This document shows positions 1 to 8,136 of a stretch of DNA of 15,484 nt, in pieces. The stretch is from contig DIXH01000019.1 in assembly GCA_002428605.1 (NCBI GenBank), positions 179-15,662 on the forward strand, written 5' to 3'. The notes below the pieces were generated by a model that was given only the letters and a program-made list of their open reading frames with translations, was not told the DNA's origin and did no database searches. The first letter of the stretch is position 1, and every line of letters begins with the position of its first letter. Both the position numbers and the translations under genes were made by a program. Source of the DNA: Clostridiaceae bacterium UBA6085. GTDB lineage: Bacteria; Bacillota; Clostridia; Clostridiales; Clostridiaceae.

Positions 1-323
1 TCGCAGACAAGAACTTCGGCTGCGGGTCGTCAAGGGAGCATGCGCCGCTTGCGATTAAGACAGCTGGTGTTTCCTGCGTAATAGCAAAGACCTTTGCCAG
101 GATCTTCTACAGGAATTCAATCAACATCGGACTTCCGATACTTGAATGCGTTGAGGCTGCTGAAAAGATAGAGGGCGGCGACGTTGTCGAGGTCAACTTC
201 GATACTGGTGTGATAACCAACGTGACAAAGGGCGAGAGCTACCAGGGACAGGCGTTCCCGGAGTTCATGCAGGAGATAATCAAGGCTGACGGCCTTGTGA
301 ACTACATAAACAACAAAGGTTGA
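1..323 (+). CDS. leuD: 3-isopropylmalate dehydratase small subunit, 3' end only
   Basis: Only the last 106 codons are present, in frame from base 3 to TGA at 321-323; the start lies outside the window. The visible part carries the hallmark of the aconitase-family swivel subunit: NFGCGSSREHAP followed by AIK-GV, then FARIFYRNSINIGLP and an acidic C-terminal half. With LeuC it isomerises 2-isopropylmalate to 3-isopropylmalate, the second step of leucine synthesis, in the cytoplasm. The short tail after the GLP motif fits the compact (about 160-170 aa) LeuD type of Clostridia and archaea. LeuB starts 13 bases downstream, so the two are surely co-transcribed. leuC is expected just upstream, by family custom, but cannot be seen. 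Confidence 0.95.
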   Translation, partial: ADKNFGCGSSREHAPLAIKTAGVSCVIAKTFARIFYRNSINIGLPILECVEAAEKIEGGDVVEVNFDTGVITNVTKGESYQGQAFPEFMQEIIKADGLVNYINNKG

Positions 324-336
324 GGAAGGCAAGGGT

Positions 337-1416
337 GTGAGCATGGAAAAGAAGATAGCGGTAATAAAGGGCGATGGAATAGGACCGGACGTGGTAGAGC
401 AGGCAATGGAGGTTCTAGACAAGGTTTGTGAAAAGCACGGGCACAAATTCGTGTATACGGAGGTCCTTGCAGGCGGAGCCTCACTTGACAAATATGGCGT
501 GCCGCTGACGGATGAAACAGTCAAGGTATGCAAGGCAAGCGATGCAGTGCTGCTAGGAGCCATGGGCGGACCGAAGTGGGATACGCTTCCTGGAAACCTG
601 AGGCCTGAAGCAGGGCTCTTAAGCATTCGAAACCAGCTCGGACTCTTTGCAAACCTCAGACCTGCCGTAATGTACCAGGAGCTCAGCGGAGCATGTCCCT
701 TGAAGGAAGCTGTAACCGGCACTGACGGACTTGATTTCGTTGTCGTAAGGGAGCTGACCGGTGGGGCATATTTCGGAAAGAGGGACACAGGCAGCGATGA
801 GAACGGCATGTGGGCTTACGACACCATGTTCTATACCGAGAATGAGATAAGAAGGATAGTCAAGGTGGGCTTCGAGCTTGCGATGAAGAGGGACAAGAGG
901 CTTACAAGCGTGGACAAGGCGAACGTCCTGGATTCATCCAGGCTCTGGAGAAAGATCACTCTTGAAGTGGCAAAGGATTACCCTGAGGTAAGGCTTAACC
1001 ATCTTTATGTAGACAACTGCGCCATGCAGCTGGTCATAAATCCGAGACAGTTCGATGTCATAGTCACTGAAAACCTGTTCGGAGACATAATATCGGACGA
1101 ATCAAGCATGATAACAGGATCCATAGGGATGCTCCCTTCGGCCAGCATGGGCAATACGACTTTTGGAATGTATGAGCCGATCCATGGCTCAGCTCCTGAC
1201 ATAGCCGGTCAGGACAAGGCGAATCCGATAGCTACGATACTTTCTGTTGCCATGATGCTGAGGCTCTCATTCGGTCTGGATGCAGAGGCTGCTGAAATCG
1301 AGGCTGCTGTAAAGAAGGTCCTTGAGGAAGGCTACAGGACAGGCGACATTATGAGCGAGGGAAAGACTCTCGTCGGAACCAAAGAGATGGGAAAACTGGT
1401 CAGGGACAGGATCTGA
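337..1416 (+). CDS. leuB: 3-isopropylmalate dehydrogenase
   Basis: A 359-aa protein of normal length for LeuB. It oxidatively decarboxylates 3-isopropylmalate with NAD to 2-oxoisocaproate, the third leucine-specific step, in the cytoplasm. Visible motifs are GDGIGP near residue 12, GNLRPE (86-91) with the substrate-binding R98 region, GGAYFG with Y145, SVDKANVL with the catalytic Lys at 194, the metal-binding Asp pair at 250 and 254 (FGDIISDE), and the NAD loop HGSAPDIAGQDKANP (283-297). The chosen start is GTG at 337, 8 bases after AGGAAG; an ATG two codons later (343), preceded by AAGGG, is an equally possible start and changes only two residues. It sits between leuD and ilvD with gaps of 13 and 19 bases. 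Confidence 0.96.
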   Translation: MSMEKKIAVIKGDGIGPDVVEQAMEVLDKVCEKHGHKFVYTEVLAGGASLDKYGVPLTDETVKVCKASDAVLLGAMGGPKWDTLPGNLRPEAGLLSIRNQLGLFANLRPAVMYQELSGACPLKEAVTGTDGLDFVVVRELTGGAYFGKRDTGSDENGMWAYDTMFYTENEIRRIVKVGFELAMKRDKRLTSVDKANVLDSSRLWRKITLEVAKDYPEVRLNHLYVDNCAMQLVINPRQFDVIVTENLFGDIISDESSMITGSIGMLPSASMGNTTFGMYEPIHGSAPDIAGQDKANPIATILSVAMMLRLSFGLDAEAAEIEAAVKKVLEEGYRTGDIMSEGKTLVGTKEMGKLVRDRI

Positions 1417-1435
1417 TAAAGGGAGGAATAAACTT

Positions 1436-3100
1436 ATGAGAAGCGACAGTGTCAAGAAGGGTGCTGAAAAGGCACCTCACAGGTCACTATTCAAGGCAAT
1501 GGGAATGACCGAAGAGGAGATTGAACGCCCCCTTATCGGAATAGTAAGCGCCAAGAGCGAGATCGTACCAGGCCATAAGCACCTGGATACCATAGTGGAT
1601 GCGGTGAGGACCGGGGTACTGATGTCAGGCGGCACTCCGATAGTGTTTCCTGCGATAGGTGTATGCGATGGGATCTCCATGGGACATATGGGTATGAAGT
1701 ACTCACTGGTGACCAGGGAGCTTGTAGCCGACTCGGTGGAGGCAATGGCACTCGGACACGGCTTCGACGCCCTTGTTATGGTCCCCAACTGCGACAAGGT
1801 GGTTCCGGGCATGCTCATGGCGGCGGCCAGAGTCAACATACCGACTGTATTCGTATCCGGAGGTCCCATGCTTTCCATAAAGCACAAGGGTGTGGACTAT
1901 GACCTGAGCCTCATGTTCGAGGCTGTAGGTGCCTTCAAGGCAGGAACCATCACTCAGGAGGAGCTGACGGAGTGCGAGAACGCAGCATGCCCGACCTGCG
2001 GCTCCTGTTCAGGGATGTATACTGCAAACAGCATGAACTGCCTGAGTGAGGCCATCGGAATGGCACTTCCCGGAAACGGGACGATCCCTGCCGTATATGC
2101 GGAAAGGGAGAGGCTTGCGAAGAAAGCCGGCATGAAGGTAATGGAGATGCTTGAGAGGGACATCAAGCCCAGGGATATCATGAACCAGAAGACATTCATG
2201 AATGCCCTTGCGGTAGATATGGCTCTTGGATGCAGCACGAATTCCATGCTCCACCTACCTGCCATTGCGCATGAGGCTGGTGTGGACCTGACTCTTGACC
2301 TTGCTAACGAGGTGTCCGCAAGGACCCCTAACCTATGCAAGCTGGCACCGGCAGGACCATACCACATGCAGGACCTGCAGGCTGCAGGAGGAGTCCATGC
2401 TGTCATAAGGGAGCTGGCTTCAAAGGGGCTTGTCGACACAAGCAACATAACTGTTACAGGCAAGACACTTGAGGAGAACCTTAAGGGAGTAAAGATACTC
2501 GACAGGACCATAATAAGGCCCATAGACAACCCTTACAGCACCTACGGGGGCATAGCGGTACTCAAGGGCAATGTTGCCCAGGAAGGCTGTGTAGTCAAGA
2601 AATCGGCTGTAGCCCCTGAAATGCTGGTACATTCAGGCCCATGCAGGGTCTTCGATTCAGAGGATGAGGCTATTGAAGCCATTTATGCCGGCAAGATAGT
2701 AAAGGGCGATGTTGTAGTTATAAGGTATGAAGGCCCGAAGGGCGGACCCGGAATGAGAGAAATGCTTGCGCCTACCTCCGCAATAGTCGGAATGGGCCTT
2801 GACAGCGATGTGGCTCTCATAACCGACGGAAGGTTCAGCGGAGCCACAAGAGGGGCCGCAATAGGGCATGTATCTCCTGAAGCTGCCCTCGGTGGAAACA
2901 TCGGACTCCTGAGGGAAGGGGATATGCTGGATATCGACATGGTCAAGGGTACCATAAACGCCAGGCTTACGGATGAGGAATTCGCGAAGAGGCGTGAGAC
3001 CCATAAGATACTTGAACCAAAGATCAGGACGGGCGTCCTAGCAAGGTATGCCAAGCTTGTCACATCGGCAAGCAAGGGAGCCGTGCTGAGTGCCGATTAA
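1436..3100 (+). CDS. ilvD: dihydroxy-acid dehydratase
   Basis: A 554-aa protein of full family length. It dehydrates 2,3-dihydroxy-isovalerate and the methylvalerate analogue to 2-oxo acids, the last shared step before valine, isoleucine and leucine. Visible motifs are VPGHKHL (44-50), VCDGISMGH (77-84), NCDKVVPGM (118-126; the Lys is the family's carbamylated Mg ligand), and CPTCGSCSGMYTANSMNC (185-202), which with C119 supplies the Fe-S ligands. The VPGH form, with no Cys at that spot, resembles E. coli IlvD, a [4Fe-4S] oxygen-sensitive type, rather than the plant-type [2Fe-2S] enzymes; that assignment is inference. The ATG has GGGAGG 9 bases upstream. It sits 19 bases after leuB and 14 before ilvB, so the four genes form one operon. 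Confidence 0.97.
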   Translation: MRSDSVKKGAEKAPHRSLFKAMGMTEEEIERPLIGIVSAKSEIVPGHKHLDTIVDAVRTGVLMSGGTPIVFPAIGVCDGISMGHMGMKYSLVTRELVADSVEAMALGHGFDALVMVPNCDKVVPGMLMAAARVNIPTVFVSGGPMLSIKHKGVDYDLSLMFEAVGAFKAGTITQEELTECENAACPTCGSCSGMYTANSMNCLSEAIGMALPGNGTIPAVYAERERLAKKAGMKVMEMLERDIKPRDIMNQKTFMNALAVDMALGCSTNSMLHLPAIAHEAGVDLTLDLANEVSARTPNLCKLAPAGPYHMQDLQAAGGVHAVIRELASKGLVDTSNITVTGKTLEENLKGVKILDRTIIRPIDNPYSTYGGIAVLKGNVAQEGCVVKKSAVAPEMLVHSGPCRVFDSEDEAIEAIYAGKIVKGDVVVIRYEGPKGGPGMREMLAPTSAIVGMGLDSDVALITDGRFSGATRGAAIGHVSPEAALGGNIGLLREGDMLDIDMVKGTINARLTDEEFAKRRETHKILEPKIRTGVLARYAKLVTSASKGAVLSAD

Positions 3101-3114
3101 AGGAGTAGATTGAT

Positions 3115-4773
3115 ATGATGCTAACTGGCGCACAGATAGTTATAGAGTGTCTGAAAGAACAGGGGGTCGACACTGTATTCGGGTTCCCTGGCGGAACCAT
3201 CCTCAACATTTATGATGAGCTGTACAAGCACAGCAGTGAAATCAAGCATTACCTGACCTCCCATGAGCAGGGAGCTGCCCATGCCGCTGACGGGTATGCC
3301 AGGTCTACCGGCAAGGTAGGCGTGTGCCTGGCGACATCTGGACCGGGTGCTACGAACCTTGTCACAGGAATTGCGACGGCATACATGGATTCGACTCCAA
3401 TGGTTGCTATCACAGCAAATGTACCTACCAATCTCATCGGAAAGGACAGCTTCCAGGAAATAGACATCTGCGGAGTAACTCTGCCGATAACGAAGCATAA
3501 TTTCCTGGTCAAGGATATCAAGGATCTTGCAAGGATACTCAGGGAAGCCTTCCATATCGCAAAAAGCGGAAGACCCGGACCTGTGCTTGTGGATATCCCG
3601 AAGGATATTACAGCCCAGAAGACGGAATATACATTTGAGGAGCCTAAGAAGTCCTACAAATCAATGCAGACTTTGAATCAGTTCGACCTGGATAATGCAG
3701 CTGACCTGCTCATGAATGCAAAGAAGCCATTCATCATGGTTGGCGGCGGTGCGGTAATGTCCCAGGCGGAGAAGGAGCTTTTCGAGTTCGCGAAGAAGCT
3801 TGACGCGCCTGTAACCTGCAGTCTCATGGGCACCGGAGCCTTCCCGGGGGAAGATCCGCTGTACACCGGAATGATTGGTATGCATGGCTCGAAGGCCTCG
3901 AACATCGGGATCACGAGATGCGACCTGCTTGTCGTAATAGGAGCAAGGTTCAGCGACAGAGTCATCGGGCGTGCGGATACCTTCGCCAAGAAGGCTGACA
4001 TACTGCACATAGACCTTGACCCTGCTGAAATCAACAAGAACATCGCATCGGACCACTTTGTGATTGGTGACATCAAGGAAGTGCTCGGCGCGCTTAATGC
4101 AAAGATCGAGCAGATGGACCACAAGGAATGGATAGAAGAAGTCGAATGCCTTAAGGAGAAATTCCCGCTTAAGGTCGGGGAAGGCCTCACAGGACAGTAT
4201 GTCATCGAGAAGCTATACGAGCTGACTAACGGTGACGCACTTGTCTGTACGGAGGTCGGACAGCACCAGATGTGGGCGGCACAGTACTACAAGTTCAAGA
4301 AGCCAAGGCAGCTCATAACATCCGGAGGTCTCGGCACCATGGGCTTCGGTATGGGAGCTGCGATAGGCACGAAGCTCGGAAACCCTGACAAGACAGTCCT
4401 CAACATAGCTGGGGACGGCTGCTTCAGGATGAACCTGAATGAGCTTATAACCGCCGTAAAATATGACATTCCCATAGTTGTGGTCGTAATTAACAACCAG
4501 GTGCTTGGTATGGTCAGGCAGTGGCAGACGCTGTTTTACGATGAGAGATACTCCTATACGGATCTCGGACCAGGGATAGATTATGTCAAGCTTTGCGAAG
4601 CCTTCGGGGCTGTCGGCTTCAACCTTGAAAGAAAGGAAGATGCAGATGAGGTCCTTAAGAAAGCACTTGCAACAGGCAGGCCAACGGTCGTGAACTGTGT
4701 CATCGACAAGGACTTCAAGGTATTCCCGATGGTTCCTCCGGGAAAGAGCATAGATGAGCTCATACTGGATTAA
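3115..4773 (+). CDS. ilvB: acetolactate synthase large subunit
   Basis: A 552-aa ThDP enzyme that condenses pyruvate with pyruvate or 2-oxobutyrate, the first shared step to valine, leucine and isoleucine. It shows FGFPGG (22-27), the catalytic Glu in SHEQGAAHAADGYAR (E51), SGPGATN, the FAD/central-domain stretch GARFSDR, and the ThDP-Mg motif starting GDG (433-435) and ending NN (460-461). The central domain with RFSDRVIGRAD and DLDPAEINKN is typical of anabolic, FAD-containing AHAS rather than catabolic AlsS. The start is ATG-ATG; AAGGAG overlapping the ilvD stop places the ribosome on the first. No ilvN (ACT-domain regulatory subunit) or ilvC follows. No clear intrinsic terminator is seen after it: the next 114 bases hold only 7-base inverted arms at 4811-4817/4847-4853 without a T run. 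Confidence 0.96.
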   Translation: MMLTGAQIVIECLKEQGVDTVFGFPGGTILNIYDELYKHSSEIKHYLTSHEQGAAHAADGYARSTGKVGVCLATSGPGATNLVTGIATAYMDSTPMVAITANVPTNLIGKDSFQEIDICGVTLPITKHNFLVKDIKDLARILREAFHIAKSGRPGPVLVDIPKDITAQKTEYTFEEPKKSYKSMQTLNQFDLDNAADLLMNAKKPFIMVGGGAVMSQAEKELFEFAKKLDAPVTCSLMGTGAFPGEDPLYTGMIGMHGSKASNIGITRCDLLVVIGARFSDRVIGRADTFAKKADILHIDLDPAEINKNIASDHFVIGDIKEVLGALNAKIEQMDHKEWIEEVECLKEKFPLKVGEGLTGQYVIEKLYELTNGDALVCTEVGQHQMWAAQYYKFKKPRQLITSGGLGTMGFGMGAAIGTKLGNPDKTVLNIAGDGCFRMNLNELITAVKYDIPIVVVVINNQVLGMVRQWQTLFYDERYSYTDLGPGIDYVKLCEAFGAVGFNLERKEDADEVLKKALATGRPTVVNCVIDKDFKVFPMVPPGKSIDELILD

Positions 4774-4887
4774 ATGACAGATTGGCAATGATTTTGATTT
4801 GGATTGGTATTTTGTTACATTTGTGCACATAACCCAATGCTTGTGTTAACAAATGAACAATAATTTGCCGAATAGTCAAAAATGGTG

Positions 4888-4916
4888 TTGACTTATTTTG
4901 AGAATCAAGGTAAAGT
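4888..4916 (+). promoter_or_regulatory. Sigma-A type promoter of the T-box/leuA transcript
   Basis: TTGACT (4888-4893), a 17-base spacer, and TAAAGT (4911-4916) match the vegetative consensus at 5 of 6 and 4 of 6 positions. The expected transcription start, about 4923, lies just upstream of the T-box stem I, which is where such a promoter should be. This makes leuA a separate transcription unit from leuD-leuB-ilvD-ilvB, although read-through is possible. Confidence 0.7.
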
Positions 4917-4922
4917 ATCAAT

Positions 4923-5208
4923 AATATCTAAAAAGGTTGTGACGGAGAAAAAACTCCAAATCTTCTCTGCAGAGATCCGGCGCTTGCTGAAAGCCGGAGT
5001 GAAGACTGGAACATAACTCACTCCTGAACTGAAAGGGTGAACACTCAAGTAGCTCTTTACGGCATGTGCATACGTTATAATGCACGGGATTAGGGAATTT
5101 CCCCGATCTGACAGAGGCTCCCAAAACAGGGGGCGAACCAGGATGGTACCACGGTATATCACCCGTTCCTGGGATACAAGTAATTGTATCCCAAGGAGCG
5201 GGTTTTTT
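4923..5208 (+). promoter_or_regulatory. T-box riboswitch leader, probably tRNA-Leu responsive
   Basis: The leader binds uncharged tRNA and lets transcription continue when that amino acid is short. The T-box core is canonical: CCAGGA (5138-5143) pairs with TCCTGG (5167-5172), ACGG (5151-5154) pairs with CCGT (5163-5166), and the bulge TGGTACC (5144-5150) lies between; TGGT can pair with a tRNA end of A-CCA, as in tRNA-Leu. The same bases alternatively form a terminator. Stem I is visible from about 4944, with TCTTC/GAAGA and TCCGGC/GCCGGA helices and an AG-rich bulge between them. The specifier is most likely the CTC (Leu) at 5017-5019, judged from position in the 3' side of the stem and from leuA being the target; an overlapping ATA (Ile) at 5013-5015 cannot be excluded by eye. 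Confidence 0.93.
5162..5208 (+). terminator. Intrinsic terminator of the T-box leader
   Basis: CCCGTTCCT (5162-5170) pairs with AGGAGCGGG (5194-5202, one T-G wobble) and GGGATAC (5171-5177) pairs with GTATCCC (5186-5192), with one bulged A and loop AAGTAATT; TTTTTT follows at 5203-5208. It is mutually exclusive with the antiterminator because both use 5163-5172. Confidence 0.95.
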
Positions 5209-5314
5209 GTTACAAGCAAGTGGAGAGGGAGGCATCGAAAGCCATCATCTGTAAGGATCGAACATAAGAAAACAAAACATAATAATTTAATAACAGGGAT
5301 ATAAAAACTTTTCG

Positions 5315-5377
5315 CAATTTTGGCAGCTGAGGCAGGCAACGCCGGCAAAGGCCGGTTAGGCAAATTGAGACGTCAAT
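5315..5377 (+). other. Unassigned structured stretch between T-box terminator and leuA
   Basis: Bases 5209-5434 hold no convincing gene. Within them GCCGGC-AAAG-GCCGGT (5341-5356) forms a 6-bp hairpin (last pair G-T), enclosed by CAATTT (5315-5320) and AAATTG (5362-5367). An alternative hairpin ATTGA-GACG-TCAAT (5364-5377) competes with that outer helix. The 5' side is rich in GGCA repeats (5322-5338). I could not match it to a known riboswitch class. It may be a processing or translational control element of the leuA message, or chance. Confidence 0.4.
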
Positions 5378-5434
5378 AAAACTAAAGACTGGAATCATAA
5401 TTCTGTAACTAAAGTCAAATCATGGAGGTATGAG

Positions 5435-6967
5435 ATGGAGAAGATGATAAGAATATTCGATACGACATTAAGGGATGGAGAACAGTCACCAGGCTGCAGC
5501 ATGAACCTTGAAGAGAAGATAGTTATGGCAAAGCAGCTGGAAGCCTTGAAGGTCGATATCATCGAGGCAGGATTCGCCATAGCATCTCCCGGGGATTTCA
5601 GGTCGGTCAAGGAAATAGCCAGGGTAATCAAGGATTCTACTGTTGCTTCGCTCTCGAGGACTCTCGAGAAGGACATCTGGAGCTCCTACGAGGCACTGAA
5701 GGATGCTGTGAGCCCAAGGATACATACGTTCATAGCGACATCGGACATACATATGAAATACAAGCTGAAGCAGACTCCTGATGAGGTTGTCGAGAGTGCT
5801 GTGGCTGGCGTGAAGTACGCAAAGAGATTCATAAGCGATGTCGAGTTCTCCTGCGAGGATGCTACAAGGTCCAGGAAGGAGTTCCTCTACAGGATAATAA
5901 AGGATGTTATTGATGCAGGAGCGACTGTCATAAACATACCGGATACTGTTGGCTACGCAACACCATTCGAGATGTTCAACCTGGTGAAGGATGTCAGGGA
6001 GAACGTACCGAACATACACAAGGCGCAGATCTCAGTCCACTGTCACAACGACCTTGGATTAGGAGTTGCAAACTCCCTTTATGCAGTAATGGCAGGAGCC
6101 GACCAGGTGGAATGCACCATGAATGGAATAGGGGAAAGGGCTGGCAATGCATCCCTTGAGGAAATCGTAATGGCCCTCGCAACAAGAAGGGATTACTACA
6201 ATGCGATAACAAGGCTGGATACAACTCAGATCATGAAGGCGAGCAAACTCCTGACTTCAATAACGGGTGTCGCCGTACAGCCGAACAAGGCGATCGTAGG
6301 AGCAAACGCATTTTCCCACGAAGCCGGGATTCATCAGCACGGAATGCTTGAGAACAGGAGCACATATGAGATAATGACTCCGGAATCCGTAGGCCTTAAC
6401 GTTTCCAAGATGGTGCTTGGAAAGCATTCAGGCAGGCATGCGTTCAAGGACAGAATAGTGTCTTTGGGCTATGAGCTGAGTGATGAGGATATCGATGCAG
6501 CATTCAAGGAATTCAAGATCCTTGCAGACAAGAAGAAGCAGGTTTTCGATGAAGATATCGTGTCGATCATCGAAAGGGACGACCAGAACGACCAGGAATT
6601 CACGCTTGAGAAGTTCGACATAGTCAGCAGGAAGGGCAGACCTTCAGAGGCAACAGTATGGGTCAGGAAACAGAATGAGACCATGGAGGCAGTGGAGAAT
6701 GGCGACGGACCTGTGGATGCTTCCTTCAAGGCTGTGGAGAAGATCGTCGGGAAGGAAATCGAGCTTCTTGACTATACTCTGCACAGCATCACAGAAGGTC
6801 AGGATGCCATGGGCAAGGCTACAGTCAAGGTTCAGGCAGGCGAGTATACCTACAATGGAAAGGGCGTCAGCACTGATGTCGTGGAAGCGAGCATCAAGGC
6901 GTTCATCGATGCCATAAACAAGTCGATGAAAAACGGGAAGAAGCATGAGGAAAGAATGACAGTATAG
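5435..6967 (+). CDS. leuA: 2-isopropylmalate synthase
   Basis: A 510-aa protein of full length. It condenses acetyl-CoA with 2-oxoisovalerate, the committed step of leucine synthesis. The N-terminal TIM barrel opens with FDTTLRDGEQSPG (8-20; Arg and Asp of TLRDGE are catalytic/metal-linked), then has the metal site HCHND (202-206) and GIGERAGN (231-238). The region after about residue 370 is the LeuA regulatory dimer domain, so leucine feedback is expected from family knowledge. The ATG follows GGAGG by 6 bases. The gene lies alone behind a T-box leader, so it is controlled both by charged tRNA level and, presumably, by leucine itself. It is separated from the other leu genes by ilvD and ilvB. 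A 169-base gap follows before the convergent AEC gene. Confidence 0.96.
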   Translation: MEKMIRIFDTTLRDGEQSPGCSMNLEEKIVMAKQLEALKVDIIEAGFAIASPGDFRSVKEIARVIKDSTVASLSRTLEKDIWSSYEALKDAVSPRIHTFIATSDIHMKYKLKQTPDEVVESAVAGVKYAKRFISDVEFSCEDATRSRKEFLYRIIKDVIDAGATVINIPDTVGYATPFEMFNLVKDVRENVPNIHKAQISVHCHNDLGLGVANSLYAVMAGADQVECTMNGIGERAGNASLEEIVMALATRRDYYNAITRLDTTQIMKASKLLTSITGVAVQPNKAIVGANAFSHEAGIHQHGMLENRSTYEIMTPESVGLNVSKMVLGKHSGRHAFKDRIVSLGYELSDEDIDAAFKEFKILADKKKQVFDEDIVSIIERDDQNDQEFTLEKFDIVSRKGRPSEATVWVRKQNETMEAVENGDGPVDASFKAVEKIVGKEIELLDYTLHSITEGQDAMGKATVKVQAGEYTYNGKGVSTDVVEASIKAFIDAINKSMKNGKKHEERMTV

Positions 6968-6980
6968 CTTATTTCGGGCC

Positions 6981-6999
6981 AATGGCCATTAATGCTGAA
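6981..6999 (+). repeat. Short intergenic repeat, copy D
   Basis: AATGGC-CATT-AATGCTGAA, sharing the 6-base and 9-base blocks with the repeat at 10646-10667 but with a spacer 3 bases shorter. It lies 13 bases after the leuA stop. The match could be partly chance at this length. Confidence 0.4.
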
Positions 7000-7098
7000 A
7001 CATAGGATAATGGTGGACAAATGAGAAGCCGCAGCTTTTTGCCCGGGAAAAACAAAAGCATTTTGAAGTACAAAAGATAACGAAAATCCCCTTATGAA

Positions 7099-7127
7099 GA
7101 GGACCCGTCTGAATCAGACGGGTCCTC
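7099..7127. terminator. Inverted repeat between convergent leuA and AEC genes
   Basis: GAGGACCCGTCT (7099-7110) and AGACGGGTCCTC (7116-7127) form a perfect 12-bp stem around GAATC. The position between two convergent genes fits a bidirectional terminator. Neither side has a clean T run, so termination would be weaker than usual or the hairpin may mainly protect the 3' end. Confidence 0.65.
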
Positions 7128-7136
7128 GCAGCATAT

Positions 7137-8045
7137 TCATAGAAATATTGAAAGTATTGGGACTGTTATCAGTGAAAGGATGGTCGTCGTGAACACTATC
7201 TTTGAACCGAAGCTGAAGTCAGCCCCGTATTTTTCTGCAAGTATGGCAGCTGTGCTGCCGACTGGCATTCCTGTCAGGAGTACGGTCACTGCAGTAATGA
7301 GAGGATCTGTTCCGATCGCCTTAAGCGCAAGGAGGACAATTCCCGGCAGGAGGATAAGCCTCAGGACCGTCATGAATGCAACATCCTTGTCAACAAGGTC
7401 ACGGACGCTTATTTCTGCAAGGATGGTTCCGATCAGGATCATGGACATGGGCATTGTTGCATTGCCTACGCTCTTGAGTGCGGTTGACAGGCTCGGATGT
7501 ATTGCTATCTGTAGGAGCATCCTTGCGGCACCGAGCTCCACTGCAATTATCCCGGGATTCAAGATGACGTTTCTCAGCTTGGTCTTGAAATCAGCCTCAG
7601 TGAAGAGAGATATGCCGGCCGACCACATGAGTATCCTCAATGGGATTATGTATATGGATGCGTAGAAGAGGCCCAGTTCTCCATAGGCATAATAGATCAT
7701 CGGCATTCCTGCGAAGGCGGAGTTGCTTATCAGGGTACCATACTGTAGAATGCTCCTTCTCCTGTAGGGATAGTTCCTGAAGATAACTTTTCCAAGGATG
7801 TATGAGAAGATGGCTACAGTGAATGAGATCAGAAGGAGTATGATCGTTGACCTTAGCTGCTCGCTTGTCAGCTTCTCTGAGAATGACATGAAGATCATGC
7901 ACGGAAGGAGTATGTAGATGACAAAGTTAGTGTAGCTAGGCCTTGTCTCCGGTGTTATGATCTTGACCTTTCTGGCTATGAAGCCCACAATCAGATATAC
8001 AAGGAGCACTCCCTGGATCTCTGCCATCTTTAGAAAACCTTCCAT
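7137..8045 (-). CDS. AEC-family (auxin efflux carrier-like) transporter
   Basis: A 302-aa, very hydrophobic protein with about ten membrane spans in two halves separated by a hydrophilic stretch (around residues 145-160). Family features are NSAFAGMP in the first half, GNATMPMSMILIG and GMPVGSTAAILAEKYGAD in the second, and paired Asn/Pro residues in broken helices. AEC proteins are secondary carriers, in bacteria often for malate, lactate or other organic anions; the substrate here is not readable. The start chosen is ATG (8045, minus), which follows AGGGGG by 6 bases; an in-frame TTG 19 codons earlier lacks such a site. It diverges from the metallophosphoesterase and converges on leuA. A link to branched-chain acids is possible only by proximity. 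Confidence 0.88.
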   Translation of the reverse strand: MEGFLKMAEIQGVLLVYLIVGFIARKVKIITPETRPSYTNFVIYILLPCMIFMSFSEKLTSEQLRSTIILLLISFTVAIFSYILGKVIFRNYPYRRRSILQYGTLISNSAFAGMPMIYYAYGELGLFYASIYIIPLRILMWSAGISLFTEADFKTKLRNVILNPGIIAVELGAARMLLQIAIHPSLSTALKSVGNATMPMSMILIGTILAEISVRDLVDKDVAFMTVLRLILLPGIVLLALKAIGTDPLITAVTVLLTGMPVGSTAAILAEKYGADFSFGSKIVFTTTILSLITVPILSIFL

Positions 8046-8111
8046 AACCTTCCCCCTTGCTGTTGCTATTATTAATTGTATCACTTTGAGGAGTGCAGGC
8101 AAGTTTAATTA

Positions 8112-8136
8112 TGTCAAATTGTCTGTGTTTTTGACA
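8112..8136. promoter_or_regulatory. Candidate operator in the divergent AEC/phosphoesterase gap
   Basis: TGTCAAA (8112-8118) and TTTGACA (8130-8136) are perfect 7-base inverted arms, 11 bases apart. They overlap the -35 region of the rightward promoter, so a bound protein could block it. No candidate regulator gene is adjacent. Confidence 0.35.

Noticed and set aside
117..809. 230-codon open frame on the minus strand
   Set aside because: It lies antisense to leuD and leuB, has low-complexity Ser/Pro/Leu-rich content and no domain; it is a shadow of the G/C-biased plus-strand genes. The same holds for the minus frames at 1477-1887, 1954-2529, 2683-3075, 3678-4205, 4213-4830 and 5486-6019.
4905..5363. 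152-codon minus-strand and 74-codon plus-strand (5080-5304) frames over the T-box leader
   Set aside because: They cross the T-box core and terminator, lack ribosome sites, and have no recognisable protein features.
5315..5400. NiCo or another metal riboswitch before leuA
   Set aside because: The GGCAG/GGCAA-rich stretch recalls NiCo riboswitches, but the four-way junction and closing helix could not be drawn, and the downstream gene is leuA.
5209..5434. Leucine-codon leader peptide (classical attenuator)
   Set aside because: No short frame with a ribosome site and a leucine run is present; the T-box already explains the regulation.
7180..7665. 161-codon plus-strand frame inside the AEC gene
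   Set aside because: The minus strand clearly encodes a membrane carrier with family motifs; the plus frame is its antisense shadow. The plus frames at 9055-9315 and 9343-9573, inside the PF06541 gene, were rejected for the same reason.
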